From Maribellus luteus (GTDB lineage Bacteria; Bacteroidota; Bacteroidia; Bacteroidales; Prolixibacteraceae): a stretch of DNA of 64,000 bases. The notes under the pieces are model-generated. The model was not told the DNA's origin. It worked only from the letters and a program-made list of their open reading frames with translations, and searched no databases. The DNA lies in contig NZ_QWGR01000003.1 of assembly GCF_003576475.1 (NCBI RefSeq), positions 558,001-622,000 of the forward strand. The letters are read 5' to 3'. Shown one piece after another: positions 27,211 to 37,059 of this stretch. Positions within the stretch are counted from its first letter, which is position 1. Every line of letters begins with the position of its first letter. The translations under genes were made by a program, and so were the position numbers.

Positions 27211-27427
27211 TAATTTTCAATCGAAAATGCTCGAAATTTCAAGCAACTAATAACAATACCTCAATTTAGACGATTCGTTACACAGCCAGTAAATATTTTT
27301 GAAAATTTTTATACCTCTATTGCAACAGTCCTACTCTATGAAGCACTGCTCACTGTTCACCAAACAGCTGACTCTCAAGAACATTTCCATGAGCATTCTG
27401 TTCTTCACTTATAAAAAACACTTCAAT

Positions 27428-27976
27428 ATGAAAACGATTATAATCCTGGTACTGGCATTTTTTTCAGTTACAGCATTTTCGCAACCTCATTCAAAAGTTA
27501 AAACCGGCGACAAAATCATCGACTTTAAAGCTCATTTAATTGATGGCACAGAACTACCGCTAAATAAACTTTACGATCAATCGCCGCTTGTATTAATTGT
27601 TCTACGTGGCTGGCCCGAATACCAGTGCCCGGTTTGCACCCGGCAGGTAGGCGAATTTGTTGCCGAAGCCGATCAACTAAAAAAACACGGTGCCAAGGTT
27701 TTGATGATCTACCCCGGACCATCGGAAGTATTACAGGAAAAAGCAAAAGAATTTACCAGCGACTTTACTTTTCCTGAAGGATTCTATTTTGCTCTTGACC
27801 CGAATTACGAAATGGTAAACCAATACGGTCTTCGATGGGATGCACCCAAAGAAACTGCTTACCCTTCCACGTTTGTAATCGATAAAAACGGCAAAGTGGT
27901 TTTTGCCAAAGTCAGCTCAAGTCATGGAGGGAGGGCCGATGTAGAAGAAGTTGTGGAGGCGTTGAAGATTTTATAA
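27428..27976 (+). CDS. Exported peroxiredoxin-like (AhpC/TSA) protein
   Basis: The start is taken at ATG 27428 (MKTIIILVLAFF), which gives a clean signal peptide ending TAFS. The upstream in-frame extension to 27299 does not look coding. The mature chain has the thioredoxin-like fold of the AhpC/TSA family: FKAHLIDGTELPLNKLY, then RGWPEYQCPVC with two Cys (the first in the peroxidatic position), and AYPSTFVIDKNGKVVFAKV. It should reduce peroxides or thiols in the periplasm. It is monocistronic and divergent from the sigma factor operon. Confidence 0.82.
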   Translation: MKTIIILVLAFFSVTAFSQPHSKVKTGDKIIDFKAHLIDGTELPLNKLYDQSPLVLIVLRGWPEYQCPVCTRQVGEFVAEADQLKKHGAKVLMIYPGPSEVLQEKAKEFTSDFTFPEGFYFALDPNYEMVNQYGLRWDAPKETAYPSTFVIDKNGKVVFAKVSSSHGGRADVEEVVEALKIL

Positions 27977-27998
27977 ACAAACTTTCTTACAAACTCTT

Positions 27999-28181
27999 GC
28001 TGAGTTCACCCTTAACTTCGATTTGAACAGGGTTACTAAAATTGAATTCCTGCCAAACAGCGAGGCAGACATTCCCGATTTTCAACTAGGTACGAGTTGG
28101 CTTTTAATCGTACAGAATCTCACCAACGAGATAAACAACCCGGTACGGATTGGATATAATAGAACCAGACATTGCTATTAA
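27999..28181 (+). pseudogene. Open-frame remnant without start codon
   Basis: A frame of 60 codons ending at TAA 28179-28181 reads like real protein (FDLNRVTKIEFLPNSEAD, then FQLGTSWLLIVQNLTN) but has no start codon and runs back into the peroxiredoxin gene in another frame. It looks like the C-terminal stump of a lost gene. I do not recognise the family. Confidence 0.3.
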
Positions 28182-28303
28182 ACCAACAACTCAGTATAAG
28201 TTGGATCCGCCGAAGCACACAAATATGTTTGCAACCTGTTGAAAATTACGATAAATAGAAATCGCCTTCTTTCCCAATAGTTTTTTAGCTTTAAAACAAA
28301 AAA

Positions 28304-29839
28304 ATGACCGACAAACCACTTGTTATCCCAATCGACAAAATCAAAAGTGATTTTCAAACATTTCTGACACCTCACCACAACCGAAGAATCATTTTTTCCG
28401 GAGCATTTGGAATCGGCAAAACTCATTTCCTAAACGAGTTTTTTAAAGAAAAAGAAGAATATTTTCCCGTTTTTCTAAGACCAATCAATTATTCGTTACT
28501 CTCGAACGAAGATGTTTTTAAGTTTATCAAATATGATATTCTTGCTCAGTTAATTCAGAATGAGAAGTTTGAAGTCGGGGATAGTTTTGATTTTTCCGCA
28601 GAAGAATACACCAAATACTATGTAGGGCAAAATGGCTTTTCTATTTTATTCAACTTATTAAAATATGCACCAAAAGTAGGAGCGTTTATTAAAGCATCGG
28701 AGAAACTGGGAATTCTAGTTGAGAAATTCAGAAACGGATTAAAAGAAATCAATTCGAACGCAGAACTAAAGATGCTCAAAGAGTTCGGAGAACAAGCTGA
28801 AAACCATTTTCTCTATGAAAATGATGGAGTCACTGACTTTATCTCTGAAATACTGAACAAGCTCGTTACACCAGAAAATCAAGAAGATGGGAACAAGAGT
28901 AAAGTTTTAATTATTGATGATCTTGACCGCCTCGATCCGGAGCATATCTTCCGTTTGTTTAATGTTTTTAGCGCCCATTTTGACCAGGTTCATTACTACG
29001 AAAACAAAGAAGGAAATGACAATAAATTCGGTTTTGACAAAATCATTTTCGTTTGCGACATTGAAAATATCCGTAAAATATTTGCTCATAAATACGGTAG
29101 CGAGGTTGATTTTAGTGGGTATATTGATAAGTTCTATTCTACTACGATATATAGATTCTTACATAATGACGTATTTGACCAAATAGTAAAACCGCATTTT
29201 GAGAATAAGTTAGAGCTATATCATGATTTTAGAAGTTATATCAGAATTGGAGAACTTTTTGTAGCCGTTCTCAAATTATTATTCCAAGGCCATGAATTAT
29301 CGGTTCGTGAGATTAAAAAACTCAATTCTTATAAACCGTCCTTTATTTCCGAAAATAAAATTGTGAATTATTCCCCTGTAATGCTTACGAAAGTGGGCTC
29401 TAAAGAAAATTCTGTTTTGAAACAATACAAACTGCTTATAATATGCAAGATATTTGAGGAAACATTCGGGACAAGAAATATCTTTTTGAAGAAAATTAAT
29501 AGAGCCTTTGAAAATTTTTCTAAAAGTGATGATTCAGACCTAAACTATACCTATGCTGAATCTCTGGGTGATATAATTCTATTTTCAGATATTGACCATC
29601 ACAAATTCAACTATAGCAAGATTAATGATGCTTCACCATTAGAATTTGAACTTAAAACAAACAAAGGTGTAGTCTTAAAGTATAAAATTCTAGGGGGTTA
29701 TTATTCGAATCGTTATGAAGGAGGGGATATGTGGTTTCGTGCTGAAATAGAAAAACCATTTAATACAAACATTTCGAATGGTCAGTTTTACAAACTACTA
29801 GTTTCTGCATTAGAAAATATTGTTAAATATGGAATCTAA
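28304..29839 (+). CDS. KAP-like P-loop NTPase
   Basis: A 511-residue, AT-rich gene. Walker A is FSGAFGIGKTH (Lys39, Thr40) and Walker B is VLIIDDLDRLDP (Asp205, Asp206), the DDLDR form typical of KAP/STAND-type NTPases. A helical part about residues 105-180 lies between them. The C-terminal 150 residues form an unrecognised mixed domain rich in Asp, Asn, Tyr and Phe. It has no partner gene, stands between a peroxiredoxin and mutB, and has lower GC and different codon use from its neighbours, all signs of transfer. KAP-like NTPases recur in phage-defence islands, so a defence role is possible but unproven. Confidence 0.7.
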   Translation: MTDKPLVIPIDKIKSDFQTFLTPHHNRRIIFSGAFGIGKTHFLNEFFKEKEEYFPVFLRPINYSLLSNEDVFKFIKYDILAQLIQNEKFEVGDSFDFSAEEYTKYYVGQNGFSILFNLLKYAPKVGAFIKASEKLGILVEKFRNGLKEINSNAELKMLKEFGEQAENHFLYENDGVTDFISEILNKLVTPENQEDGNKSKVLIIDDLDRLDPEHIFRLFNVFSAHFDQVHYYENKEGNDNKFGFDKIIFVCDIENIRKIFAHKYGSEVDFSGYIDKFYSTTIYRFLHNDVFDQIVKPHFENKLELYHDFRSYIRIGELFVAVLKLLFQGHELSVREIKKLNSYKPSFISENKIVNYSPVMLTKVGSKENSVLKQYKLLIICKIFEETFGTRNIFLKKINRAFENFSKSDDSDLNYTYAESLGDIILFSDIDHHKFNYSKINDASPLEFELKTNKGVVLKYKILGGYYSNRYEGGDMWFRAEIEKPFNTNISNGQFYKLLVSALENIVKYGI

Positions 29840-29849
29840 TTATAATAAA

Positions 29850-29873
29850 AGCCGGCCCCAAACGGGACCGGCT
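29850..29873. terminator. Bidirectional terminator between NTPase and mutB
   Basis: The arms agccggcccc and gggaccggct pair (29850-29873) with one mismatch around a short loop. A T-rich tract follows on the - strand (TTTTATTATAA) and a short TTT on the + strand, so it can end transcripts of both convergent genes. Confidence 0.75.
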
Positions 29874-29915
29874 TTCGGTATATAGCGACTTCAAGTATTG
29901 AGTCTTGTATTTAGC

Positions 29916-32072
29916 TTAGTTTTCTTTGAAAGCTTCGATCAAAATCTCAAGGATCTTTTTACCGGCAGCTGCTACGCTGCTACCCGGGCCAAAGATGGCC
30001 ACCGCACCTGCATCGTACAGGTATTGGTAATCCTGAGCAGGAATAACACCACCACAAATTACCATGATGTCGTCGCGCCCCAGTTTTTTCAGCTCTTCGA
30101 TAATGGCCGGAACCAGTGTTTTGTGTCCTGCTGCCAGTGAAGAAACACCTACCACGTGCACGTCGTTTTCAACGGCTTGCTTGGCAGCTTCTTCCGGAGT
30201 CTGGAACAGCGGTCCCATATCCACGTCGAAACCGATATCGGCATAACCGGTTGCCACTACTTTTGCACCGCGGTCGTGTCCGTCCTGCCCCATTTTGGCA
30301 ATCATAATCCTTGGCTGACGGCCTTCCATTTCTGCGAACTTCTTTGCCAGTTCCTGTGCTTCCTGGAATTCTGACTTATCTTTTGCTTCTGCTTTGTACA
30401 CGCCTTCAATCGTTCTGATTACTGCTTTATAACGACCTGCAATTTTTTCGCAGGCGTCTGAAATTTCACCCAAAGATGCGCGTTTTTTCGCTGCTTCGAT
30501 CGAAAGTGCCAGCAAGTTACCTTTTCCGGTTTCAACCGCTTTGGTAATGGCTGCCAATGCTTCCTGAACTTCAGCTTCGTTACGCTCGGCACGCAGCTTA
30601 TTCAAACGCTCAATCTGCGACAAACGAACGGCGGTGTTGTCCACTTCCAGAATATCGATCGGATCTTCTTTTTCGAGACGGTATTTGTTCAAACCAACAA
30701 TGGTTTGTGTTCCGCTGTCGATCTTACCCTGTGCACGTGCAGCTGCTTCTTCGATTCTCATTTTCGGAACACCGGTTTCGATGGCTTTTGCCATACCGCC
30801 CAGTTTTTCCACTTCTTCGATCAGCGCCCATGCTTTCTGTGCCAGCTCGTGTGTCAGGCTTTCAACATAGTAAGAACCTGCCCATGGATCAAGCGAACGG
30901 CAAACTTCGGTTTCCTGCTGAATGTACAACTGGGTGTTACGTGCAATACGAGCCGAGAAGTCGGTTGGCAATGCAATGGCTTCATCCAGTGCATTGGTGT
31001 GCAAACTCTGGGTGTGACCCAGTGCTGCTGCCATCGCCTCAATAGCTGTACGGCCTACGTTGTTAAACGGATCCTGCTCAGTCAACGACCATCCCGATGT
31101 TTGCGAGTGTGTACGCAAAGCCATCGATTTTGGGTTTTTCGGGTTGAACTGGCTCACCAGTTTTGCCCAGATCATACGGGCAGCGCGCATTTTGGCAATT
31201 TCCATAAAGTGGTTCATACCAATGGCCCAGAAGAACGACAGACGCGGAGCGAAAGCGTCGATATCCAAACCTGCTTTAACACCTGTGCGGAGGTAGTCCA
31301 AACCATCGGCCAGTGTGTAAGCCATTTCAATATCGGCCGTTGCACCGGCTTCCTGCATGTGGTAACCCGAGATGGAAATAGAGTTGAACTTCGGCATGTG
31401 CTGCGAAGTAAACTCGAAAATATCAGCAATAATTTTCATGGAGAATTCCGGCGGGTAAATGTAAGTGTTACGCACCATGAATTCTTTCAGAATATCGTTC
31501 TGAATGGTTCCTGAAAGCTGTTCCAATGTTGCGCCCTGCTCCAGACCGGTTACAATATAAAATGCCATAATTGGAAGTACGGCACCGTTCATGGTCATGG
31601 AAACTGACATTTTATCGAGCGGAATCTGATCGAACAGGATTTTCATATCCAGGATCGAGTCGATGGCCACACCTGCTTTACCAACATCGCCAATTACACG
31701 CGGGTGATCAGAGTCGTATCCGCGGTGAGTAGCCAAGTCGAATGCAACCGACAAACCTTTTTGTCCGGCAGCCAGGTTACGACGATAAAATGCATTGGAT
31801 TCTTCAGCAGTTGAGAAACCTGCATACTGGCGGATCGTCCACGGACGCATAACGTACATGGTTGAATAAGGTCCGCGAAGGTATGGTGCCAAACCTGCCG
31901 CATAGTTCAGGTGTTCCATGCCTTCCAGATCTTCCTTCGTATACACCGGTTTTACCGGAATCTGCTCAGGAGTGATCCAGTCTTTTTTGATATTGTTTTT
32001 TGCAGTCCAGTCGCCCAAATCTTTCTGAGCAGCGGCTGCTTTTATGTTTACATTTTTAAAATCTGGTTTCAT
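29916..32072 (-). CDS. mutB: Methylmalonyl-CoA mutase, large subunit
   Basis: A 718-residue protein of full family length. The TIM-barrel part has [23 protein letters not shown] cut by conserved substrate loops, [14 protein letters not shown], and [19 protein letters not shown]. The C-terminal cobalamin domain has GQDGHDRGA (the DxHxxG motif with the cobalt-coordinating His), GVSSLAAGH and [10 protein letters not shown]. It converts succinyl-CoA and (R)-methylmalonyl-CoA using adenosylcobalamin in the cytosol, the step of propionate formation or use in fermenting Bacteroidota. It lies 12 bases downstream of mutA in one operon. Confidence 0.96.
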   Translation of the reverse strand: MKPDFKNVNIKAAAAQKDLGDWTAKNNIKKDWITPEQIPVKPVYTKEDLEGMEHLNYAAGLAPYLRGPYSTMYVMRPWTIRQYAGFSTAEESNAFYRRNLAAGQKGLSVAFDLATHRGYDSDHPRVIGDVGKAGVAIDSILDMKILFDQIPLDKMSVSMTMNGAVLPIMAFYIVTGLEQGATLEQLSGTIQNDILKEFMVRNTYIYPPEFSMKIIADIFEFTSQHMPKFNSISISGYHMQEAGATADIEMAYTLADGLDYLRTGVKAGLDIDAFAPRLSFFWAIGMNHFMEIAKMRAARMIWAKLVSQFNPKNPKSMALRTHSQTSGWSLTEQDPFNNVGRTAIEAMAAALGHTQSLHTNALDEAIALPTDFSARIARNTQLYIQQETEVCRSLDPWAGSYYVESLTHELAQKAWALIEEVEKLGGMAKAIETGVPKMRIEEAAARAQGKIDSGTQTIVGLNKYRLEKEDPIDILEVDNTAVRLSQIERLNKLRAERNEAEVQEALAAITKAVETGKGNLLALSIEAAKKRASLGEISDACEKIAGRYKAVIRTIEGVYKAEAKDKSEFQEAQELAKKFAEMEGRQPRIMIAKMGQDGHDRGAKVVATGYADIGFDVDMGPLFQTPEEAAKQAVENDVHVVGVSSLAAGHKTLVPAIIEELKKLGRDDIMVICGGVIPAQDYQYLYDAGAVAIFGPGSSVAAAGKKILEILIEAFKEN

Positions 32073-32084
32073 AGTTTCCGCTTT

Positions 32085-33947
32085 TTAGATTCCCAATTTT
32101 GTTTGATACGCTTTCAGATCCTCCAGAATGTTGCTTTTCACGTGAATGAAATTGGTAATTCCTTTTTCCTGAAGTTCAGCCATACAAGCCGGAGCTCCTG
32201 CAACTACCAAAATTTCCTCCTCCAACAGTTCGGCCATTTTTGGAGCAATTTCAGCATATTCCTCATCAGAACTACAAACCACAACAATGTCGGCACCGGC
32301 AGCTTTCGCAGCAGCAACGCCTTCTTCAACAGTTGCAAATCCGTTATTGTCTTGTACATCGAAACCGGCTACAGCAAAGAAGTTACAGCTAAACTGTGCA
32401 CGTGCCTTACGGAATGTCAGGTTACCAATGGTAAGCATAAATGCCAGCGGACGTTTATTTTCCTGCGAGTACATGTCGGTAGAATAGCGCAATGCCTCAA
32501 AAGCCTGGGCTCCGCGGTAGGGTTTCAATGTCTCCACTTCAGCGCCTTCAACCGTCAGATCAACCGGCTCGAATACCGAACCGTCAAAACCGGGTTTCAG
32601 TTTTTCGTTGAAGTTCGGAAATTGGTTGGTTCCCAACAGGTTTTCGCGACGTTGAGCAAAACGTTTGTCGCGCTCGGCTGCCATCTTTTTAATTTCAGCC
32701 TGAATAAATCCTTCTTTGAAAGCAGCAATAAATCCGCCTTTTTCCTGAATAGTCAGGAACAGGTTCCATGCCTGATCAGCGATCGATTCAGTAAGGTTTT
32801 CGATGTAATAAGAACCTGCCGACGGGTCAGCAATTTTACTCAAATGAGATTCTTCCTGTAACAGGATCTGCTGGTTACGGGCAATTCTTTCCGAGAATTC
32901 GGTTGAATCTTCGTAAATAGCGTTAAACGGAAGTACGGTTACCGAATGTGCACCACCCAAAATAGCCGACATGGCTTCGGTTTGTGTACGAAGCATGTTT
33001 ACATACGGATCGTAAATGGTTTTGTTGTAACGGTTGGTTTCGCTGTGAACGATCATTTTTGCCGAACACTTGCACTCAGGCGCGTAAGCTTCCACAATTT
33101 TTGACCACAAAAGACGCCCGGCACGCAACTTGGCAATTTCCATGAAATAGTTGTTGCCGATACCAAAATTGAATTTGATGGCTTTTGCAGCATCGTCGAT
33201 TGAAACTCCGGCTTCGGTAAGTTGAGTTAAATACTCAGCACCCTGTGCCAATGAGAACGCCAGTTCCTGAACAATGGATGAACCGCTGTTGGCAAAGAAT
33301 TTACCATGAACGGCCACCGTTCTGAATTTTGGCAACGCTTTGGCTTTTTCGATCGCGGGTTTCAGCTTAGCCACAGCGCCTTCTTCCAGAACTCCTTTTA
33401 AAACAAAAGTTCCGATCGGGTCGGTAGCAGTTGAGGCCACAACATTTTCCCTGTTCCATTTTCCTGCCGACACATAGTCAACAAAAAGTTCAGCCAGGTT
33501 GCAGTCGTCGCTGGGGCAAACCAGGTTTACTTCAGCAGCTTCCACACAAATGTCTTTCAGCAATATTGCCAGGTTTTCTTTGGTTACCGAACAGCAGTCG
33601 CTGAACAGAAACCCTAAGGAAGTAACTCCTTTACCTAAAACCCGAAGTGCTTTAGCATTGGCTTCTTCGAAATCAGTTACAAAAATGTTTTGACGGATAA
33701 ACCAGTTGTTATTGGTTTTATTGTTTCCCCGCACAAACGGAAATTCACCCGGAAGTGACTCCAGATAATCCTTTCCGGCAAGGTTTTCCTGACGGTAATA
33801 CGGACGAACGTTGAAGCCCTCGAAAGTCTTCCAGACCAACGCACGGTCGTAGTCTTTGCCTTTTAAATCGGCAATAATCTTGGCTTCCCACTCTTCTGTA
33901 GTAACAGAATTGAATTCTGTGAAAAGCTTTTTATCTTTTTCTGCCAT
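32085..33947 (-). CDS. mutA: Methylmalonyl-CoA mutase, small subunit
   Basis: A 620-residue protein similar to the barrel of MutB: WKTFEGFNVRPYYR at the N-terminus, FNFGIGNNYFMEIAKLRAGR, MLRTQTEAMSAILGGAHSV and SYYIENLTESIADQAW. Its C-terminal domain keeps the cobalamin-domain fold (FDVQDNNGFATVEEGVAAAK, VVVCSSDEEYAEI) but lacks the DxHxxG motif, as is normal for the non-catalytic subunit. It forms the heterodimer with MutB. A TAnnTTTG box lies 30 bases upstream of the start. Confidence 0.95.
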   Translation of the reverse strand: MAEKDKKLFTEFNSVTTEEWEAKIIADLKGKDYDRALVWKTFEGFNVRPYYRQENLAGKDYLESLPGEFPFVRGNNKTNNNWFIRQNIFVTDFEEANAKALRVLGKGVTSLGFLFSDCCSVTKENLAILLKDICVEAAEVNLVCPSDDCNLAELFVDYVSAGKWNRENVVASTATDPIGTFVLKGVLEEGAVAKLKPAIEKAKALPKFRTVAVHGKFFANSGSSIVQELAFSLAQGAEYLTQLTEAGVSIDDAAKAIKFNFGIGNNYFMEIAKLRAGRLLWSKIVEAYAPECKCSAKMIVHSETNRYNKTIYDPYVNMLRTQTEAMSAILGGAHSVTVLPFNAIYEDSTEFSERIARNQQILLQEESHLSKIADPSAGSYYIENLTESIADQAWNLFLTIQEKGGFIAAFKEGFIQAEIKKMAAERDKRFAQRRENLLGTNQFPNFNEKLKPGFDGSVFEPVDLTVEGAEVETLKPYRGAQAFEALRYSTDMYSQENKRPLAFMLTIGNLTFRKARAQFSCNFFAVAGFDVQDNNGFATVEEGVAAAKAAGADIVVVCSSDEEYAEIAPKMAELLEEEILVVAGAPACMAELQEKGITNFIHVKSNILEDLKAYQTKLGI

Positions 33948-34244
33948 GTTGAAAGTTGTTTTTGAAAATCGTGCGGCAAACTTAAGGGTTTTAGCTGATT
34001 GAGAGAATCAAAGCACCTTGTTTTTGAGGAATGTTAACAAAAATCATATTTCGGACGACTTAAACTTAAGGTTAAATTAAAAATGAAAATTTTTTACCCT
34101 CATTTTTTGTTTCGCCCAAAAGAAAACAAGCATAAAAGTCAACTACAAAAAACTACATATCAACACATTAATAAGAACAATTCTAAATAAACTATCTGTC
34201 GACAAACCCCTTCAAAAAAGATTAATATGCCAGCTAAAATTGAC
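33948..34244. other. AT-rich intergenic region upstream of mutA
   Basis: About 300 bases holding the mutAB promoter and the untranslated end of the NrfD gene. I see no terminator hairpin for the latter and no coding frame. Confidence 0.5.
33977..33984 (-). promoter_or_regulatory. -7 box of the mutAB promoter
   Basis: The - strand reads TAAGTTTG, an exact match to the Bacteroidota TAnnTTTG element, 29 bases before the mutA start. A TTG lies 24 bases upstream, one base beyond the usual spacer range. Confidence 0.5.
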
Positions 34245-35486
34245 TTACGCTTGAATTCTCACACTTTCTTCTTTCCCACGAATAGAACCAATGTTATAAT
34301 TCTCGAAAATAATCGCTATGGCCACTTTCACCAAAAAAGTAAAAAGCAAAGAACCCAGCGAAAAGATCAGAACGGCCGTTCTGATCTCGGTCATCGAAGG
34401 TGTGTAGACATAAATCTGCCCCAAAACGTCGGGAGTGAAACCCGGGATGATCAGCGCAATACCTTTTTCCACGTAAACACTGGAATAGATCAACACCGTT
34501 CCAATGTTCAGCGTCACAAAGTTTTTTCGTGTTTTGGGAATCAGGAAGAGGATAAAAGCGGCAAAACCCATCCCAATCGACAACCAGCTGTACGGCACAA
34601 GCTCTTTGTTATCGCCAATTCCGAAGAGCAAATATTTCCAGTACAACAGGTGCTGCGTTCCGGAGTAAAACTCCTTGAAAAGTTCGGCGATCGTAAAAAA
34701 CAGGTAGATAAACATAGCGTAAACCATTAATTCGGCAATCCGCCAGATGGCTTCATCTTTAATCTCGAAATTGGTAATTTTCCGAAGTATCTGAAAAAGG
34801 ATCAGCAAAATAGCCGGTCCCGAACAAAAGGCCGATGCCAGAAAGCGCGGTGCCAGCAAAGCACTGTTCCAAAACGGGCGGGCAGGCAATGCGTTATACA
34901 AAAAGGCTGTTACAGTGTGAATTCCCACTGCCATCGGGATACTGATAAAAACGATGGTAAGCACCATTTTTTTCCGGTACTCTTTTTTGTAAAAGATGGC
35001 ATACAACAGATGAGAAACCACCACAAAATTGATGATCAGATAAGCCAGCAAAAAGAAGAAGTCCCACGAAAGCATGGAATACGGAAAATTCATGGTCCCC
35101 AGAATGGGCAGCATGTGCCAGAACCGCATGGGATTTCCAATGTCGACAACAATAAATGCGATACTCATGATTACAGCGCAAACGGCCAGTAACTCGCCAA
35201 AAATTACAATCTCCTTTATGGGCTTCCAGTTGTAAATGTAAGCCGGGATAACCAACATCACAGCTGCCGCGGCTACTCCCACCAAAAACGTAAAGTTACC
35301 GATGTAAAACGCCCACGACACCGAATCGCGCATGTTGGTGGTTATTAAACCGTCGCGGAGCTGCCCTGCGTATCCGCCGGCTCCCCAAACGATCAGCACA
35401 AAAAGAAACAGCAACCAGGCATAATAGGTCTTTGTCCCCCGGAAAAACAACTGTATACTACCTTTTACAAAACGGATAAAGTTCAT
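34245..35486 (-). CDS. NrfD/DsrP-like membrane subunit of a quinol oxidoreductase
   Basis: A 413-residue protein with about ten membrane helices, including GDIGNPMRFW-like family sequence (VVDIGNPMRFWHMLPILGTMN cut here by its conserved Asn-Pro) and MLSWDFFFLLAYL. NrfD-type subunits bind menaquinol and pass electrons to an iron-sulfur partner, and some move protons. The partner ferredoxin gene is 40 bases upstream and a tetraheme cytochrome precedes that, so the three should form one membrane complex. No terminal reductase such as NrfA or a molybdopterin enzyme is in the window, so the final acceptor is open. Confidence 0.85.
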   Translation of the reverse strand: MNFIRFVKGSIQLFFRGTKTYYAWLLFLFVLIVWGAGGYAGQLRDGLITTNMRDSVSWAFYIGNFTFLVGVAAAAVMLVIPAYIYNWKPIKEIVIFGELLAVCAVIMSIAFIVVDIGNPMRFWHMLPILGTMNFPYSMLSWDFFFLLAYLIINFVVVSHLLYAIFYKKEYRKKMVLTIVFISIPMAVGIHTVTAFLYNALPARPFWNSALLAPRFLASAFCSGPAILLILFQILRKITNFEIKDEAIWRIAELMVYAMFIYLFFTIAELFKEFYSGTQHLLYWKYLLFGIGDNKELVPYSWLSIGMGFAAFILFLIPKTRKNFVTLNIGTVLIYSSVYVEKGIALIIPGFTPDVLGQIYVYTPSMTEIRTAVLIFSLGSLLFTFLVKVAIAIIFENYNIGSIRGKEESVRIQA

Positions 35487-35526
35487 GACAAACGCGTTAT
35501 ATTGTTAGAAGTTTCCATTGAACGAA

Positions 35527-36417
35527 TCAAACGCCAAAGAAGTAATAAAACTTTGGCTGCGTGTTTAACTCCTCTTTTAATACGAGGACTCTTTTATTCT
35601 CCAGAATATACCTGATTTCGCTATTGGGATCGAGCAGGTTGCCAAATTTCCGGGCGCCCACCGGGCAAATTTCCACGCAGGCTGGATACCTTCCCTCTCT
35701 CACCCGCTGAATGCAAAAAGTACACTTCTCCACCACGCCTTTCATTCTGGGCCGGTTTCCGAGATAATGCATTTCGGTGTTTATTTCCTCTTCCGGAATT
35801 TCGGGTTTCCCCCAGTTGAAATGCCGTGCCCCGTATGGGCAGGCAGCCATACAATACCGGCAGCCAATGCACCAGTTGTAATCTACCACCACAATTCCAT
35901 CGGGTTCCTGCCAGGTTGCTTTTACCGGGCAAACCGTTGTACACTGCGGTGTCCGGCATTGCTGGCACTGAACAGGCAAATAAAAATGCCCTTCTTCGGG
36001 TACGGTCTCCGGATTGTAATGAACATCGGAATGCACAAAGTCGATACCTTTTTCCTTTTCCATTTGCAGCACCTGAATCCAGTGAATCTGCGGCTCGCGC
36101 GACTGATTGTTTTCCTCCACACAGGCATACACACACTTTCTGCAGCCAATGCATCTGGAAATATCCAAAGCATAACCAAACAAAGTTCCGTCGATAGCCG
36201 GCTTATCCGACAAATGAAACTCCTTGTGGTACTTTTCCTTGTATTCGGCCTCCAGGTCTTCAATCAACTGCTTCTTTTCCTTTTCAGACAATGTCCTGAA
36301 ATTCTTTTGAAAAAACTTCTCCAGCTCCTTTAACGAGCACCCCGAAAGCGCAAGGGCAGAAGCCGAAGCCAGTGAAATATTTTTGAGGAAAGACCTCCTT
36401 GAATTACTTTTCTTCAT
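35527..36417 (-). CDS. Four-cluster ferredoxin subunit (NrfC/DsrO-like) with Tat-type signal
   Basis: A 296-residue protein starting MKKSNSRRSFLKN, a twin-arginine signal that then runs into LALSGC, a possible lipobox. Cysteine groups CIGCRKCVYAC, CQQCRTPQC...C, CIGCRYCMAAC and CTFC...C (ending CPVGA) would hold four [4Fe-4S] clusters. It would relay electrons between the NrfD-like quinol subunit and the tetraheme cytochrome on the outer face of the inner membrane. Its start overlaps the cytochrome gene's end by 14 bases, which implies coupled translation. Confidence 0.88.
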   Translation of the reverse strand: MKKSNSRRSFLKNISLASASALALSGCSLKELEKFFQKNFRTLSEKEKKQLIEDLEAEYKEKYHKEFHLSDKPAIDGTLFGYALDISRCIGCRKCVYACVEENNQSREPQIHWIQVLQMEKEKGIDFVHSDVHYNPETVPEEGHFYLPVQCQQCRTPQCTTVCPVKATWQEPDGIVVVDYNWCIGCRYCMAACPYGARHFNWGKPEIPEEEINTEMHYLGNRPRMKGVVEKCTFCIQRVREGRYPACVEICPVGARKFGNLLDPNSEIRYILENKRVLVLKEELNTQPKFYYFFGV

Positions 36418-37036
36418 TGTTCTCCTGGTTTTTCGGTTGGTAATTTTTTATATCCTCTTGCCTTACAGGAGGGGGCTCAGGCGTCATCGATTCAAACTTC
36501 GGGGAATGAGGATTGTGGCAATGCACGCAAAGCAAATACTCCTTTTTGCCGTTCCATTCCCCGATTCGTTTTCCATGAACACCTACTTTCCAATCTCTTA
36601 GTTTCTCGCCGTGGCATTGTCCGCAGAGTTTATACGATTCTTCAAACGAAAGCAATTTGCCGCTGGCCAGTCTCAGTGAATCCCGATTATTCATATCATG
36701 ACAATCAAGACACCACCGGTTCTCGCTGTCGTGGTTAAAAATGGCGCTGATGTCATCGTGAAAATCAACCAGTTCTCTTCGCTGCGGATTGGGGACAATA
36801 TCGGAATGACAATCATTGCACGGAAAAATTCCGTCGGTAAGCGGAGGCGGCTCTACCGCGATCTCGGTTGACTCGCCAGTATATTGCGCGACGCTTCCTT
36901 CTTTCAAATTGGAATCCGCATCATCCTGCCCCGACTGTGGACCAGAGCCGGAACAAGCTCCCAAAAGGGCCAACATAAACAGCGCCGGAATCCAACGGCT
37001 GAAGTGCCTGTTTCTTTGTATTTTCTTCATTCCCAT
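36404..37036 (-). CDS. Tetraheme c-type cytochrome lipoprotein
   Basis: About 210 residues; ATG 37036 or ATG 37030 are both possible starts. The signal ends LLGAC, a lipobox, so it is a membrane-anchored periplasmic or outer-membrane lipoprotein. Four CxxCH heme sites are present: CNDCH, CLDCH, CGQCH and CVHCH, with extra His residues as distal ligands. The C-terminus is Pro-, Gln- and Asn-rich. With the downstream ferredoxin and NrfD subunits it should carry electrons from the menaquinone pool outward, or the reverse. Confidence 0.87.
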   Translation of the reverse strand: MGMKKIQRNRHFSRWIPALFMLALLGACSGSGPQSGQDDADSNLKEGSVAQYTGESTEIAVEPPPLTDGIFPCNDCHSDIVPNPQRRELVDFHDDISAIFNHDSENRWCLDCHDMNNRDSLRLASGKLLSFEESYKLCGQCHGEKLRDWKVGVHGKRIGEWNGKKEYLLCVHCHNPHSPKFESMTPEPPPVRQEDIKNYQPKNQENNEEK

Positions 37037-37059
37037 AAATCTTAAATTTCAAACTCATT

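Noticed and set aside
27211-27300. An ECF-type promoter (tgtaacg ... cgtct) for the sigma operon
   Set aside because: The two elements are only a few bases apart on the - strand instead of the 15-17 bases needed, so it was not listed as a promoter.
32085-32500. Loss of the cobalamin DxHxxG motif in MutA
   Set aside because: The small subunit normally lacks it; only MutB binds cobalamin, so this is not decay.
30705-32861. Long + strand frames (269 and 316 codons) opposite mutB and mutA
   Set aside because: They are Cys/His/Arg-rich translations typical of antisense frames and overlap two complete mutase genes.
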